A DNA stretch of 9,107 nt from NCBI GenBank assembly GCA_003488005.1, contig DNND01000098.1, positions 1 to 9,107 of the forward strand, read 5' to 3'. This stretch comes from Blastocatellia bacterium. Lineage in GTDB: Bacteria; Acidobacteriota; Blastocatellia; Pyrinomonadales; Pyrinomonadaceae. The notes under the pieces were generated by a model that saw only the letters and a program-made list of their open reading frames with translations, had not been told where the DNA came from and ran no database searches. Positions 1 through 6,958 of the stretch are shown piece by piece (position 1 is the first letter of the stretch; each line of letters opens with the position of its first letter). The translations under genes were made by a program, and so were the position numbers.

Positions 1-68
1 CGCAGGCGGTACTGACCTCATGACACTGAGATGAATTCCGGGGCTGGATTATTCCTCACGCTCCCAAA

Positions 69-2642
69 CTAAAAACTCTTGCGGAACAGGTACGACATCT
101 TGATGAAGAAGACGCGTCCGTTGCGACGGAAGCCCGGCTCGAGTACGCCCGAAAAACGGTTAAAGCCGTTACGACTCAAGTCATCGTTATAGCCGACGTA
201 GAACGCAGTTCCCGGGTTAGGCGTATAGCCTAATAAGAATTGGCCCTTCACACTCGATTCCAGCGTCGCATAATCAATGCGGCCGCGCGCAAAGAGGAAA
301 CGTGAAAACTGATAAGTCGTTCGCAGCGATACAATGTTCTCGCTGAAAGCCACACGGTCAGTGTCGTAACGCTTTAGATGCTCGCGCGTGTAACTGAGCG
401 TCGCATTCAGAGCGCCGGTAGGTTGATAACTGACACCGCCGTCGAAATGAAAGAAGTCGCCGGGGCCGGGATCGAGCGGCGCATTACAAACAGGAGGCGG
501 AGTATTACCATTGCACAATCCATCTTCCGCTGCTTTCCTGGCGGCAATCGCACCGGGACTGACGCGCGGAAACTTGTCGCCGCCGCCAAAATCGAAATCA
601 AGGTCACCCCAACGGCGATTGAGGAAAAAGTTAAAGTTAACCTTCTTGTTGACTGTGGAACTCACAAAGGTGTAAAGCCCACGGTTATAGGCCGAGCGTT
701 CGTTGTCATAGCCGGCGAACGTGCAGTTGTTAAGGACCACGCAGTTCGATCCGGATGGACGCTTTTGTCCAAACTCACTTTCAAACACGCGTTCGTAACC
801 CTTGTCCATTCCAACCCCGACGGTGGTTTGCCGCGGAAAATTAAATTGGATCTGCGACTCGTTGTTGTCGGACAAAGCCCGGCCCTGCCAATCAAAGCCG
901 GTGTTGATGGAATCGTAAACTCGCCAGGAAACCAGGAAGGCTTTCGGTTTCGGTTCTGAGTTATAGCGGAAAAAACCGTTGTAGGAGTTGTTATTGGGGC
1001 GGCGATTGAACCCGAGATCCGAGGTGTAGTAAAGCGTGCGACCGACGGCGGAAATGTCGTAGCCAAAGTGACGCGCGTCCTTGTTGTAATCGACGGCGTA
1101 GATGAACCCGTTCTTTATGGTGTCGCGCCGCCGCCCTTCTTCAGGAAGGAAGAAGTTATGACGAGAATGCGTGGCCAGAAACTGCCAGCTAAGAGTTGTC
1201 ACCTTATCAAGTTGAAAGCGGCCGTCGAAACCACCCAGCTCGTTGTAGCTGTCGACAAAGCGTTTGTACGTGCCGAGAAAACCAATGAACGAGTTCTCTT
1301 TGCCAATGTCGTGCTTCAGTCGAAGTATGCCAACGCTGGCGTTCTTGTCCAGCAGTCTCGGGTTGGCGGTCGGCCGCTCTTCTTCGCTGAAGTTACCGGG
1401 ACCGTTGTCAGACGCCAGCATCAAACCAAACGTGTTGCGGTTAACTTTCCCCGTCAGCTTCACAGCGAAATCCGGATCGATAATGGACCGCGTGTGATAG
1501 GCGAAAATTTGAGTTTGGAAAATGTCGATGCCTTCAAGAAAGAAAGGGCGCTTCTCTGCGAAGAAGATCGGGAATCGCTGGTTTGCAGTAACGACCAATT
1601 GATCTGATTCGACCTGGGCGAAATCAGGATTGACGGCAAAGTCGAGCGTGACCTTTGAGGTGATGCTGTACTTGCCGGTTAATCCCGGATCTAACTTGAT
1701 TGGTTCATTGACGAATCTGCCGCCCTTGGCAATCTGCGCCAGCGTCACCGGCGCTTTTCGTTTCCCTGTTTCGGAAATTGTCAGGCTGGGAATGAGTTCC
1801 AGCGTGCGTTCAGTGGAAATACCTTCAAAGCCCGTCAGATGACCGGCCTGGGCCAACCAACTGGAAACATCGCGCGAGATCGGCATCCACATGTCCAGTT
1901 CGTTATTGAACCGCTTGATGCGCCGCCAGAAGTGCGCGCCCCAGAGCGTGTCCTTGCCGCCGTTATAGCGAATTGACTTGAACGGGATCGCGACTTCGAC
2001 GGTGTAGCCATCGCTGGTCAGCATGCCTTTCGATTGCAGCACCACGTCGAGACTAAAATCTTCGTTTCCGCCGTCCGTCCAAATTCCGTCGGCCTGGATA
2101 CCGAGCGGGTTAAAGTCAAACTCGTACGCTTTGCGTTTGTCGTTGAAGGTGTCGAACAGAATGCCGACGTAGTCATCGTTAAAGATGTCGTCGCGTTTCG
2201 GAATATTTGCGCGCACTTTGTCTGGCTCGTCAAAGCAATGAAAGGCCACATAAAGAAATCTCTCGTCATGGCCAAGCATCACTTCCGTCGGCTTTGACGG
2301 CGCAATATTGTCGCCCGGTTGAATCTGATAAAAGTCTTTAAGTACGGCTGCGCTCTTCCATACCTCGTCGTCAAGCTTGCCGTCGATTACGGGAGGCTTG
2401 GCGAACGTTGGCAATTTCACTGGGTTGGTTTTTTCCGGAGGTAGTGCCGGTTTGCCGCCCACGGGCCTTGCATTGGCGGGAGCATCAGCAGGCGTGGCGT
2501 TCGAGATACCGGGATCGGCAGCCTTAACTTCAGGTGATCCGGCCGGCGTCGCCGAGGCAGCAGCTTGTGGTGGTTGGGTCTGCGAATGAATGGTGGTCAG
2601 GCAAAGAATTATCGTCGCAACGGTAAGTAGGCTGGCCTTCAT
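69..2642 (-). CDS. CBM9-like / DUF5916 predicted outer-membrane beta-barrel protein
   Basis: This 857-residue exported protein has a signal peptide (about 1-20, hydrophobic core then HSQ). An Ala/Pro-rich low-complexity linker follows (about 21-75). A carbohydrate-binding-family-9-like beta-sandwich starts at PVIDGKLDDEVW (84-95) and continues through DDYVGILFDTFND and the FNPLGIQADGIWTDGG stretch to about residue 260. The remaining roughly 590 residues match the DUF5916 pattern, with NPDFAQVESDQ and FFAEKRPFFLEGIDIF in the centre. The C-terminal part is rich in alternating aromatic/hydrophobic strands and ends in Phe (MSYLFRKSF), as outer-membrane barrels do. Family knowledge: such proteins are common in Bacteroidota and Acidobacteriota, often annotated as carbohydrate-binding, and their substrate is unknown. 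The ATG is well supported by a GGAG core six bases upstream. The gene is the last of five co-directional genes and seems to have its own promoter. The domain assignment is confident; a sugar ligand is not shown by the sequence. Confidence 0.93.
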   Translation of the reverse strand: MKASLLTVATIILCLTTIHSQTQPPQAAASATPAGSPEVKAADPGISNATPADAPANARPVGGKPALPPEKTNPVKLPTFAKPPVIDGKLDDEVWKSAAVLKDFYQIQPGDNIAPSKPTEVMLGHDERFLYVAFHCFDEPDKVRANIPKRDDIFNDDYVGILFDTFNDKRKAYEFDFNPLGIQADGIWTDGGNEDFSLDVVLQSKGMLTSDGYTVEVAIPFKSIRYNGGKDTLWGAHFWRRIKRFNNELDMWMPISRDVSSWLAQAGHLTGFEGISTERTLELIPSLTISETGKRKAPVTLAQIAKGGRFVNEPIKLDPGLTGKYSITSKVTLDFAVNPDFAQVESDQLVVTANQRFPIFFAEKRPFFLEGIDIFQTQIFAYHTRSIIDPDFAVKLTGKVNRNTFGLMLASDNGPGNFSEEERPTANPRLLDKNASVGILRLKHDIGKENSFIGFLGTYKRFVDSYNELGGFDGRFQLDKVTTLSWQFLATHSRHNFFLPEEGRRRDTIKNGFIYAVDYNKDARHFGYDISAVGRTLYYTSDLGFNRRPNNNSYNGFFRYNSEPKPKAFLVSWRVYDSINTGFDWQGRALSDNNESQIQFNFPRQTTVGVGMDKGYERVFESEFGQKRPSGSNCVVLNNCTFAGYDNERSAYNRGLYTFVSSTVNKKVNFNFFLNRRWGDLDFDFGGGDKFPRVSPGAIAARKAAEDGLCNGNTPPPVCNAPLDPGPGDFFHFDGGVSYQPTGALNATLSYTREHLKRYDTDRVAFSENIVSLRTTYQFSRFLFARGRIDYATLESSVKGQFLLGYTPNPGTAFYVGYNDDLSRNGFNRFSGVLEPGFRRNGRVFFIKMSYLFRKSF

Positions 2643-2646
2643 GAAT

Positions 2647-2654
2647 CTCTCCCC
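2647..2654 (-). promoter_or_regulatory. Shine-Dalgarno site of the DUF5916 gene
   Basis: On the minus strand the bases before the ATG read GGGGAGAG, four bases from the start codon; the GGAG core is six bases away. It is the clearest ribosome binding site in the window and fixes the start at 2642. Confidence 0.7.
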
Positions 2655-2730
2655 AATCGATTCGAAGTACTAAGAACCATGCTCTGTGCGTTTTTCTGAA
2701 GTGACGTGAAAGAGGCTGCGACTGCAAGTA

Positions 2731-2758
2731 TTAGACGGAGCAAATAAAAATTCGTTCC
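2731..2758 (-). promoter_or_regulatory. ECF-sigma-type promoter candidate for the DUF5916 gene
   Basis: On the minus strand GGAACGA (2758-2752) is followed after exactly 15 bases by GTCTAA (2736-2731). This closely resembles the sigma-E/ECF promoter layout (GGAACTT, about 15-16 bases, then a GTC/TCTAA-type -10). Transcription would start near 2724 and give an 80-base leader before the ATG at 2642. A terminator-like hairpin lies directly upstream, so the gene appears transcriptionally separate from the one before it. Whether the ECF sigma factor encoded at 6955-7527 reads this site is inference; related sigma factors have different preferences and no second clear copy was found upstream of the sigma gene. 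Confidence 0.45.
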
Positions 2759-2760
2759 GG

Positions 2761-2785
2761 AAAAAGCAGGCTGGGGATCCAAACC
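2761..2785 (-). terminator. Candidate intrinsic terminator after the coiled-coil DUF4097 gene
   Basis: On the minus strand, 19 bases past the stop codon at 2805, the sequence GGTTTGG-ATC-CCCAGCC can pair with one T/C mismatch and one G/T wobble, and is followed by TGC and a run of five T. The stem is short, so termination may be partial. Its position between a stop codon and a promoter-like site supports the call. Confidence 0.4.
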
Positions 2786-2797
2786 GTTTCATGAAAC
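2786..2797. repeat. Perfect 12-bp palindrome
   Basis: GTTTCATGAAAC is its own reverse complement. It sits eight bases past the stop of the coiled-coil DUF4097 gene and next to the terminator-like hairpin, upstream of the candidate -35 box at 2752-2758. It could be a protein-binding half of the intergenic control region or part of the 3' hairpin; a chance palindrome cannot be excluded. Confidence 0.35.
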
Positions 2798-2804
2798 TAT
2801 TCGC

Positions 2805-4745
2805 CTATCGTGGTCGCAGGACGATGGCGCCGTCGCCGGTGTAGAGAACAAAAACATTGCCGCCCCGGCCAACCTTCCAACGTTTGGTCCGGGACGAAGG
2901 CGCTACGTCTTCGGTAATCGTCAAGCCCTGGTTGGTGACGCCTGCGGCATCTGTTTCTATTGTGAAATTTGAGTCGGGCGCCACGGAAAGCGTAATCGCT
3001 CCGTCCCCCGTGCGAGCCGCCAAACTGCTGAAACGGCCATCGAGGGTGATGGCGCCATCGCCGGTGCGCGCATCGGCCTGCCCGTCAAAGTTTGCAATAC
3101 GAATATGGCCATCGCCGCTGCTGACTTTTAGTTGACCTTGACTATCGATTACTTCAATCGCGCCGTCACCGGTGCGCAGCGTTAGCTCTCCGGTTACCCC
3201 TTGCAAAATCAATTGGCCGTCTTCAGACGAAACGTGAACGCTCGAGTTGCGCGGCACGAAGACGTCGAGAGAAACCCAACCGGAATGGTCATCAGATTTT
3301 GCAATCACGGAAACAGCGGGCCCCTGCTGATCGGTTTCGATCCTGACTTCCTTCATTTGTTCTACGTCGTCGCCATGCTTGGTTGCCTTGTACATGACTT
3401 CGGCCTTGTCCCAACCGTGAACCGTAATCGGACCATCGTAGGTGACCAGGTTTATGCGCGAATTCGCCGGCACGGAAAAACTATTCGATTCCTGCACCAC
3501 AAACCGATCGCTTGAGCCTGCACCGCGAGCGCTGGCCCGAGCTTCGCTGCGACTTACTGTGCGTACCTGCTCGCGCAGTTGCCGTTGCGTTTCGCGTTGC
3601 ACTTCTCGCTGCGCCTGTTGAATCTCGCGTTCCGCTTCGCGCATGGCGCGTTCGACTTCGCGTTGTATCTCAGGCGTCATCTGTTGCTTCATTTTCTCGA
3701 CATCGACCTGCGCCAGTGCTTCTCGTCTCACCTGATCCGCCATGGCGCGGGCGCTCTCATCAATCTCTCTCGACTCGTCGGTAGATAAGCCGTGAGCTCC
3801 CACCTTGTCCTTGTCTTTGTCTTTCTGGGAAAGCAGGCTTTGCGCGGGACTTAGCGCCCGGCCATCATCGGCACGCTTGATGGTGATGCCGCCGTTGACA
3901 TTGCCGAGCTTGATGCGCGAACCGCCCGAGCCCAGTTGCCCATACAACGAGTGGCCCACATACTCGCCATCCTTAACGGCCAGTCCAAAGTCGTTCCGAA
4001 TCGCGCCATGAATCGTCTCGGCGCGAACAAGCGCGTTCGAGTCTGAAGGAATCACGACGACTACAGGTCCATTTACCGATCCGAGCGAAAGCGGCTTGGT
4101 TGGATCAAGCTGCGCAAACGTTACGTCCACCGGTCCATTCACAGTGTTCAGCTTTGCTTCGCCTTTTAATCCACGCGCGACGACCCGGCCGTTTACAGAA
4201 GAAGCTTTTACATCGCCTTCGACGCCATCAATGTCCATCGAACCATTAATCAAATCGATCGACTCGAGCCGTGCCTGCCGCGGGACAACAATCGTGTAAT
4301 CGACGGTTGCGGGATTGTTGTAGCGACCTCTTTCCTCGGTAGTGAAATTCTGTTCGCGATTCGGATAGTCCGTTCTGATCCTTATCGCGTCGGTGGTCGC
4401 GGTAATGTCAATCTTCGCTTCCGCCAAACGCTGCGGGTTGTAGGCGCGCTTTACGGCGTTCACCCGAACTTCGTTGCTATCCCCAACCGTTATGCGAATG
4501 TCGCCATTAATGTTTTCGAGGCTGACGCGACCGTTCGCGGCCAACGGATAAGTTTGATGAAACTCTTCGCGCACTTCTTCGCGCTGCAGTTCCAGCTCGG
4601 GGGTTTCGCTGGCTTGGGGCAGAAAGTTTCGCAGTTCCGCTAACTGGTCCACTTTCGCGGCCAAGCCTGCTGCCGCGGGCCAATTGCCCGAACTGACCAG
4701 CGCCGCCGCCATTGTCATTGATGCTATAAGTGCTTTATTCAACAT
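2805..4745 (-). CDS. Secreted two-part DUF4097-like beta-repeat protein with central coiled coil
   Basis: This protein of about 646 residues begins with a signal peptide (MLNKALIASM..., cleavage near the Ala-rich segment). I chose the ATG at 4745 because AGAGAG lies five bases upstream; an in-frame TTG at 4760 would add five residues. Numbering here uses the TTG form. Residues 65-297 form a beta-repeat half with turns of the type (S/N)VNG. Residues about 325-415 are strongly helical and charged (QREVERAMREAEREIQQAQREVQRE), a likely coiled coil. Residues 417-651 form a second beta-repeat half with TGDGAI turns. Both halves open alike: RVSLENINGDIRI and RINLVTYDGPITVHGWDKAEV, the DUF4097 (putative adhesin) start. 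DUF4097 proteins are known beside envelope-stress regulators (for example LiaG-type proteins of Firmicutes); their biochemical function is unsettled. The protein is probably periplasmic or surface-located and may oligomerise through the coiled coil. Confidence 0.88.
   Translation of the reverse strand: MLNKALIASMTMAAALVSSGNWPAAAGLAAKVDQLAELRNFLPQASETPELELQREEVREEFHQTYPLAANGRVSLENINGDIRITVGDSNEVRVNAVKRAYNPQRLAEAKIDITATTDAIRIRTDYPNREQNFTTEERGRYNNPATVDYTIVVPRQARLESIDLINGSMDIDGVEGDVKASSVNGRVVARGLKGEAKLNTVNGPVDVTFAQLDPTKPLSLGSVNGPVVVVIPSDSNALVRAETIHGAIRNDFGLAVKDGEYVGHSLYGQLGSGGSRIKLGNVNGGITIKRADDGRALSPAQSLLSQKDKDKDKVGAHGLSTDESREIDESARAMADQVRREALAQVDVEKMKQQMTPEIQREVERAMREAEREIQQAQREVQRETQRQLREQVRTVSRSEARASARGAGSSDRFVVQESNSFSVPANSRINLVTYDGPITVHGWDKAEVMYKATKHGDDVEQMKEVRIETDQQGPAVSVIAKSDDHSGWVSLDVFVPRNSSVHVSSEDGQLILQGVTGELTLRTGDGAIEVIDSQGQLKVSSGDGHIRIANFDGQADARTGDGAITLDGRFSSLAARTGDGAITLSVAPDSNFTIETDAAGVTNQGLTITEDVAPSSRTKRWKVGRGGNVFVLYTGDGAIVLRPR
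2994..3227 (-). repeat. Tandem 54-bp coding repeats (18-residue TGDGAI beta-solenoid coils)
   Basis: Within the C-terminal half of the coiled-coil DUF4097 protein, the turn motif recurs with an exact 18-residue period: SEDGQL at residue 512, TGDGAI at 530, SGDGHI at 548, TGDGAI at 566 and TGDGAI at 584 (TTG-start numbering). A further TGDGAI at 641 maps to 2823-2840, almost at the C-terminus. At DNA level the related blocks (gcc-rich, ending in ccggtgcg) recur every 54 bases on the plus strand near 2998, 3052, 3106 and 3160. An exact period of this kind fits stacked beta-solenoid coils. Confidence 0.75.
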
Positions 4746-4776
4746 GTTTTCTCTCTTCAATCAGTCGTGTTTCGCC

Positions 4777-4792
4777 GTTCTAGTACCAGAAC
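4777..4792. promoter_or_regulatory. Near-perfect 16-bp palindrome upstream of the coiled-coil DUF4097 gene
   Basis: GTTCTAGTACCAGAAC has arms GTTCT/AGAAC around a central GTAC, with only one mismatched base pair. It ends 31 bases before the ATG at 4745, in the leader or promoter region of the gene, a typical place for an operator. The binding protein is unknown. Confidence 0.35.
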
Positions 4793-4842
4793 ACCAGCGG
4801 CAAAATGTTTGTGGCAGAAAATTCAGTGATTTTCGTTTATTA

Positions 4843-4863
4843 CCTGGTAGCTTCGGCGCCAGG
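4843..4863. other. Hairpin in the DUF4097-DUF4097 intergenic region
   Basis: On the plus strand CCTGG-TA-GC-TTCG-GC-G-CCAGG folds into a seven-pair stem with a small internal loop and a TTCG tetraloop. No T-run follows on either strand, so it is not a convincing terminator. It could be an RNA structure in the transcript running through 4761-4928. Confidence 0.3.
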
Positions 4864-4893
4864 CCCTAACCAAACGCCGGCCTGCAACAAACG

Positions 4894-4910
4894 GAGGTGC
4901 GGAACACCCC
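4894..4910 (-). terminator. Weak terminator or attenuator candidate after the shorter DUF4097 gene
   Basis: On the minus strand, 18 bases past the stop at 4929, GGGGTG-TTCCG-CACCTC can form six pairs (one G/T wobble) and is followed by CGTTTGTTG rather than a pure T-run. It may reduce read-through from the sigma operon into the coiled-coil DUF4097 gene. Confidence 0.28.
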
Positions 4911-4928
4911 AATTTGCTACAGCGAGGG

Positions 4929-6053
4929 TTAGTTTCCTGAATCGATTAGGTGGATTGTTCCCGTGAACGACGCGACAGTGATTAGCGCATCGCCGTTGCC
5001 ATGCACCGCACTAATGCGCCGCAGGCTGTAAAGCGTTTTGAGGACCACCGGCTTTAGTTTGATCGTCTTCTCCTGCGGGTCGACCACCACGATTACCGGT
5101 TGCTTCGACTTAGGAGCAGCCTTGGGGGCGGGCTGAGCGGCAGGCTCAGGCGGAGCCGGAGGCGCTGGATTAACTGAAGGCGTCTTCTTCGGCATGACAG
5201 GCACTGGATCTTCGATGGTGAGGTTCAAAGGAAAGTCGCTAGTTACTTCACGATCTCGGGCAACGCGAGCGTTGAGCCGGAACGATGAATTCTCCGGCAA
5301 ACTCAAGGTGACGTCGCTGCTCGTCGTATTGAAATTGTATCGTCCCTGATGGGCCAGGGGACCGGAAAAATCAATCTTGCCATTCGCCGTCTTCACGGTT
5401 ACGAGTTGATGGTCCACTCCGTTAAGCTCGATGTCGCCGCTAATGGTCGAGGCTTCAAAACAATCGCTCTGATCGCTTGGGCGCAGGTTTGCGGCAGTGA
5501 GTACGCCGCTGACGGATTTTATCAAGATGCGGCCGGTTGAATTTGCAACTGCAATCTCACCGCTAAAACTTACCGCTTCCACCGAATGCGTTGCTTTCTT
5601 AACCAGGATGTCACCCGTCTCGGAGCGCGCAAAAATTGAGGCAACGTCGCTGACATCAATCGTGCCGTCGCCCGTTTGCAAGTAAAGCGCTGCGCCGCGC
5701 GGTACCATCAGTTCAACATCGCCAAAAGCGTCACAGCCACCCTTCTCTTCCACGCCGACGTGCTTGTCCACAAGCCAAACCAAAACCTTTGCCGCGCCAC
5801 CCGAGGGCATACCGGAGTTGGCGCCTTTAAGCTCGATGCGGCCGACTTCGCTTGAGCGAGCGAACACTTCATTCTTGTCCCACCCGCGCACGGTTACATT
5901 TCCCGAGTCGACGCAAATTGAAACCGCGACATTAGGCAGGGCTGCAATTGATCGCTCAATCTTCTGAGTCCCGGGCCGGCCATGCCCGTCGGCATAGACG
6001 ACGCTCGCGGGCAGCAAGAGAAGAAAACTAATGATGAGTACTTTGAACTTCAT
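4929..6053 (-). CDS. Secreted DUF4097-type beta-repeat protein with Pro-rich insertion
   Basis: This is a protein of about 374 residues with a clear signal peptide (MKFKVLIISFLLLLPASVVYADG). I chose the ATG at 6053; a TTG at 6065 would add four residues and neither has a strong Shine-Dalgarno site, so translation may be coupled to the anti-sigma gene that stops 26 bases upstream. Numbering here uses the TTG form. After the start comes the DUF4097 module, with VTVRGWDKNEV (57-67) very like ITVHGWDKAEV in the next gene. Repeating turns follow at 17-23 residue spacing: TGDGTIDV (131), TGDILV (150), SGEIAV (168), SGVLTA (186), SGDIEL (209), NGKIDF (228). A Pro/Ala/Lys-rich segment (287-322) interrupts the beta region, and a last beta block (345-378) ends it. 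Two cysteines (51, 111) could form a disulfide in the oxidising periplasm. Third gene of the probable sigma operon; function unknown, likely an envelope protein. Confidence 0.87.
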   Translation of the reverse strand: MKFKVLIISFLLLLPASVVYADGHGRPGTQKIERSIAALPNVAVSICVDSGNVTVRGWDKNEVFARSSEVGRIELKGANSGMPSGGAAKVLVWLVDKHVGVEEKGGCDAFGDVELMVPRGAALYLQTGDGTIDVSDVASIFARSETGDILVKKATHSVEAVSFSGEIAVANSTGRILIKSVSGVLTAANLRPSDQSDCFEASTISGDIELNGVDHQLVTVKTANGKIDFSGPLAHQGRYNFNTTSSDVTLSLPENSSFRLNARVARDREVTSDFPLNLTIEDPVPVMPKKTPSVNPAPPAPPEPAAQPAPKAAPKSKQPVIVVVDPQEKTIKLKPVVLKTLYSLRRISAVHGNGDALITVASFTGTIHLIDSGN

Positions 6054-6079
6054 TATTACGTACAACTAATACTTCAGTC

Positions 6080-6958
6080 TTATTTGTCGGTCACACGAGC
6101 CTGTGCAACTGTATTGAGCAAATCTACTTTGCTTTGATAGGCCGAGAACATGAATTCGGTTGCATCGGGATCGTTGGGATTACTTTTGGCAGCAGTTCGA
6201 GCTACCGCCAGAGTGCGATCCACGAAAGCCAAATTGCGTTGGTATTCAGCCTGCACGTCCGGCTTCATCCTGCCTTTGTCCGATTTGATGGTCGAATCCA
6301 ACTGCGCAATCGTTTGCAGGTAACTACGTTCGCCGGGCAAAAGTTTGACGTGATTTGCGGCAGACTCAATTGGCCGGGGGGCGGTGTGCACGACGGCTAA
6401 ACCAGTGCCTCGCCGGCGGCGATCGTTGGGAGCAGTGCTCTTCGTTCCGTTCGGTTCTGACGAAGGCGGCGCGCTAGTCGCCGGAGGCGCAGTTGTCGGT
6501 TCCGGACTGGGCGCCGGCGAAGCAGTCGCGACCAACGAATCTGTCGAGGACGTTGGCACTGTCTGCCAGCGCATCATGCCCATGATCAAACCAAAGCCAA
6601 CTATCAACAACAAACTTGCATAACCAAGTGCACGTTGCGGTCTAAACGTAAACAAATCGGAAAGTGACGAAAGCCATTCGCGAACATTACCGGCCGGCGC
6701 CTTGTCCGCCGCTGCTTCGATGCGCGCTGATCCGATCGCGGCATCGATGCGCAGGCGCAAGCGCTCGCTCGGCACGGCCGATTGAAACTCAGGCGCAAGC
6801 GCAGCCGCCAGGACGCTGTTTTCCTGCTCCAATTGTCGCGCAAGATCGTTGCAGCTTATGCAGGAAGCGAGATGAGAAGTCACCTGCTCCACGCGCCGGT
6901 CCTGCAGTTCTCCATCCAAATAACTTTGCAGAACTTCTTCTTGCAAACACTCTTTCAT
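6080..6958 (-). CDS. Membrane anti-sigma factor, zf-HC2 (zinc-finger) type
   Basis: This 292-residue protein starts with an anti-sigma zinc-binding domain containing H29-x3-C33-x2-C36 (HLASCISC) and C4 near the N-terminus. Such ZAS domains bind the sigma2/sigma4 regions of the cognate ECF factor in the cytoplasm. One transmembrane helix is visible at about 110-129 (ALGYASLLLIVGFGLIMGMM). A Pro/Ser/Thr/Ala-rich linker (132-178), an RRRR patch (180-183) and a helical, charged C-terminal domain (about 205-292) follow and should lie outside the inner membrane, where they could sense the signal. The ATG overlaps the stop codon of the sigma gene in the sequence ATGA, which implies coupled translation at similar amounts. 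This gene order, sigma factor then anti-sigma factor, is the standard one. Which signal releases the sigma factor is not readable from the sequence. Confidence 0.92.
   Translation of the reverse strand: MKECLQEEVLQSYLDGELQDRRVEQVTSHLASCISCNDLARQLEQENSVLAAALAPEFQSAVPSERLRLRIDAAIGSARIEAAADKAPAGNVREWLSSLSDLFTFRPQRALGYASLLLIVGFGLIMGMMRWQTVPTSSTDSLVATASPAPSPEPTTAPPATSAPPSSEPNGTKSTAPNDRRRRGTGLAVVHTAPRPIESAANHVKLLPGERSYLQTIAQLDSTIKSDKGRMKPDVQAEYQRNLAFVDRTLAVARTAAKSNPNDPDATEFMFSAYQSKVDLLNTVAQARVTDK

Noticed and set aside
378..959. 193-codon open frame on the plus strand inside the DUF5916 gene
   Set aside because: It lies wholly antisense to a well-supported gene, has no recognisable domain and arises from the codon pattern of the opposite strand. 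The same holds for 1068-1607 and similar frames.
2655..2662. Palindromic octamer AATCGATT, also at 4940-4947
   Set aside because: Eight-base palindromes recur by chance at this length, and the two sites have no shared context (one in a leader, one at a coding end).
4777..4792. LexA (SOS) box reading of the GTTCT...AGAAC palindrome
   Set aside because: Spacing and orientation fit neither the CGAAC-N4-GTTCG type nor the direct GTTC-N7-GTTC type, and the gene is not an SOS gene.
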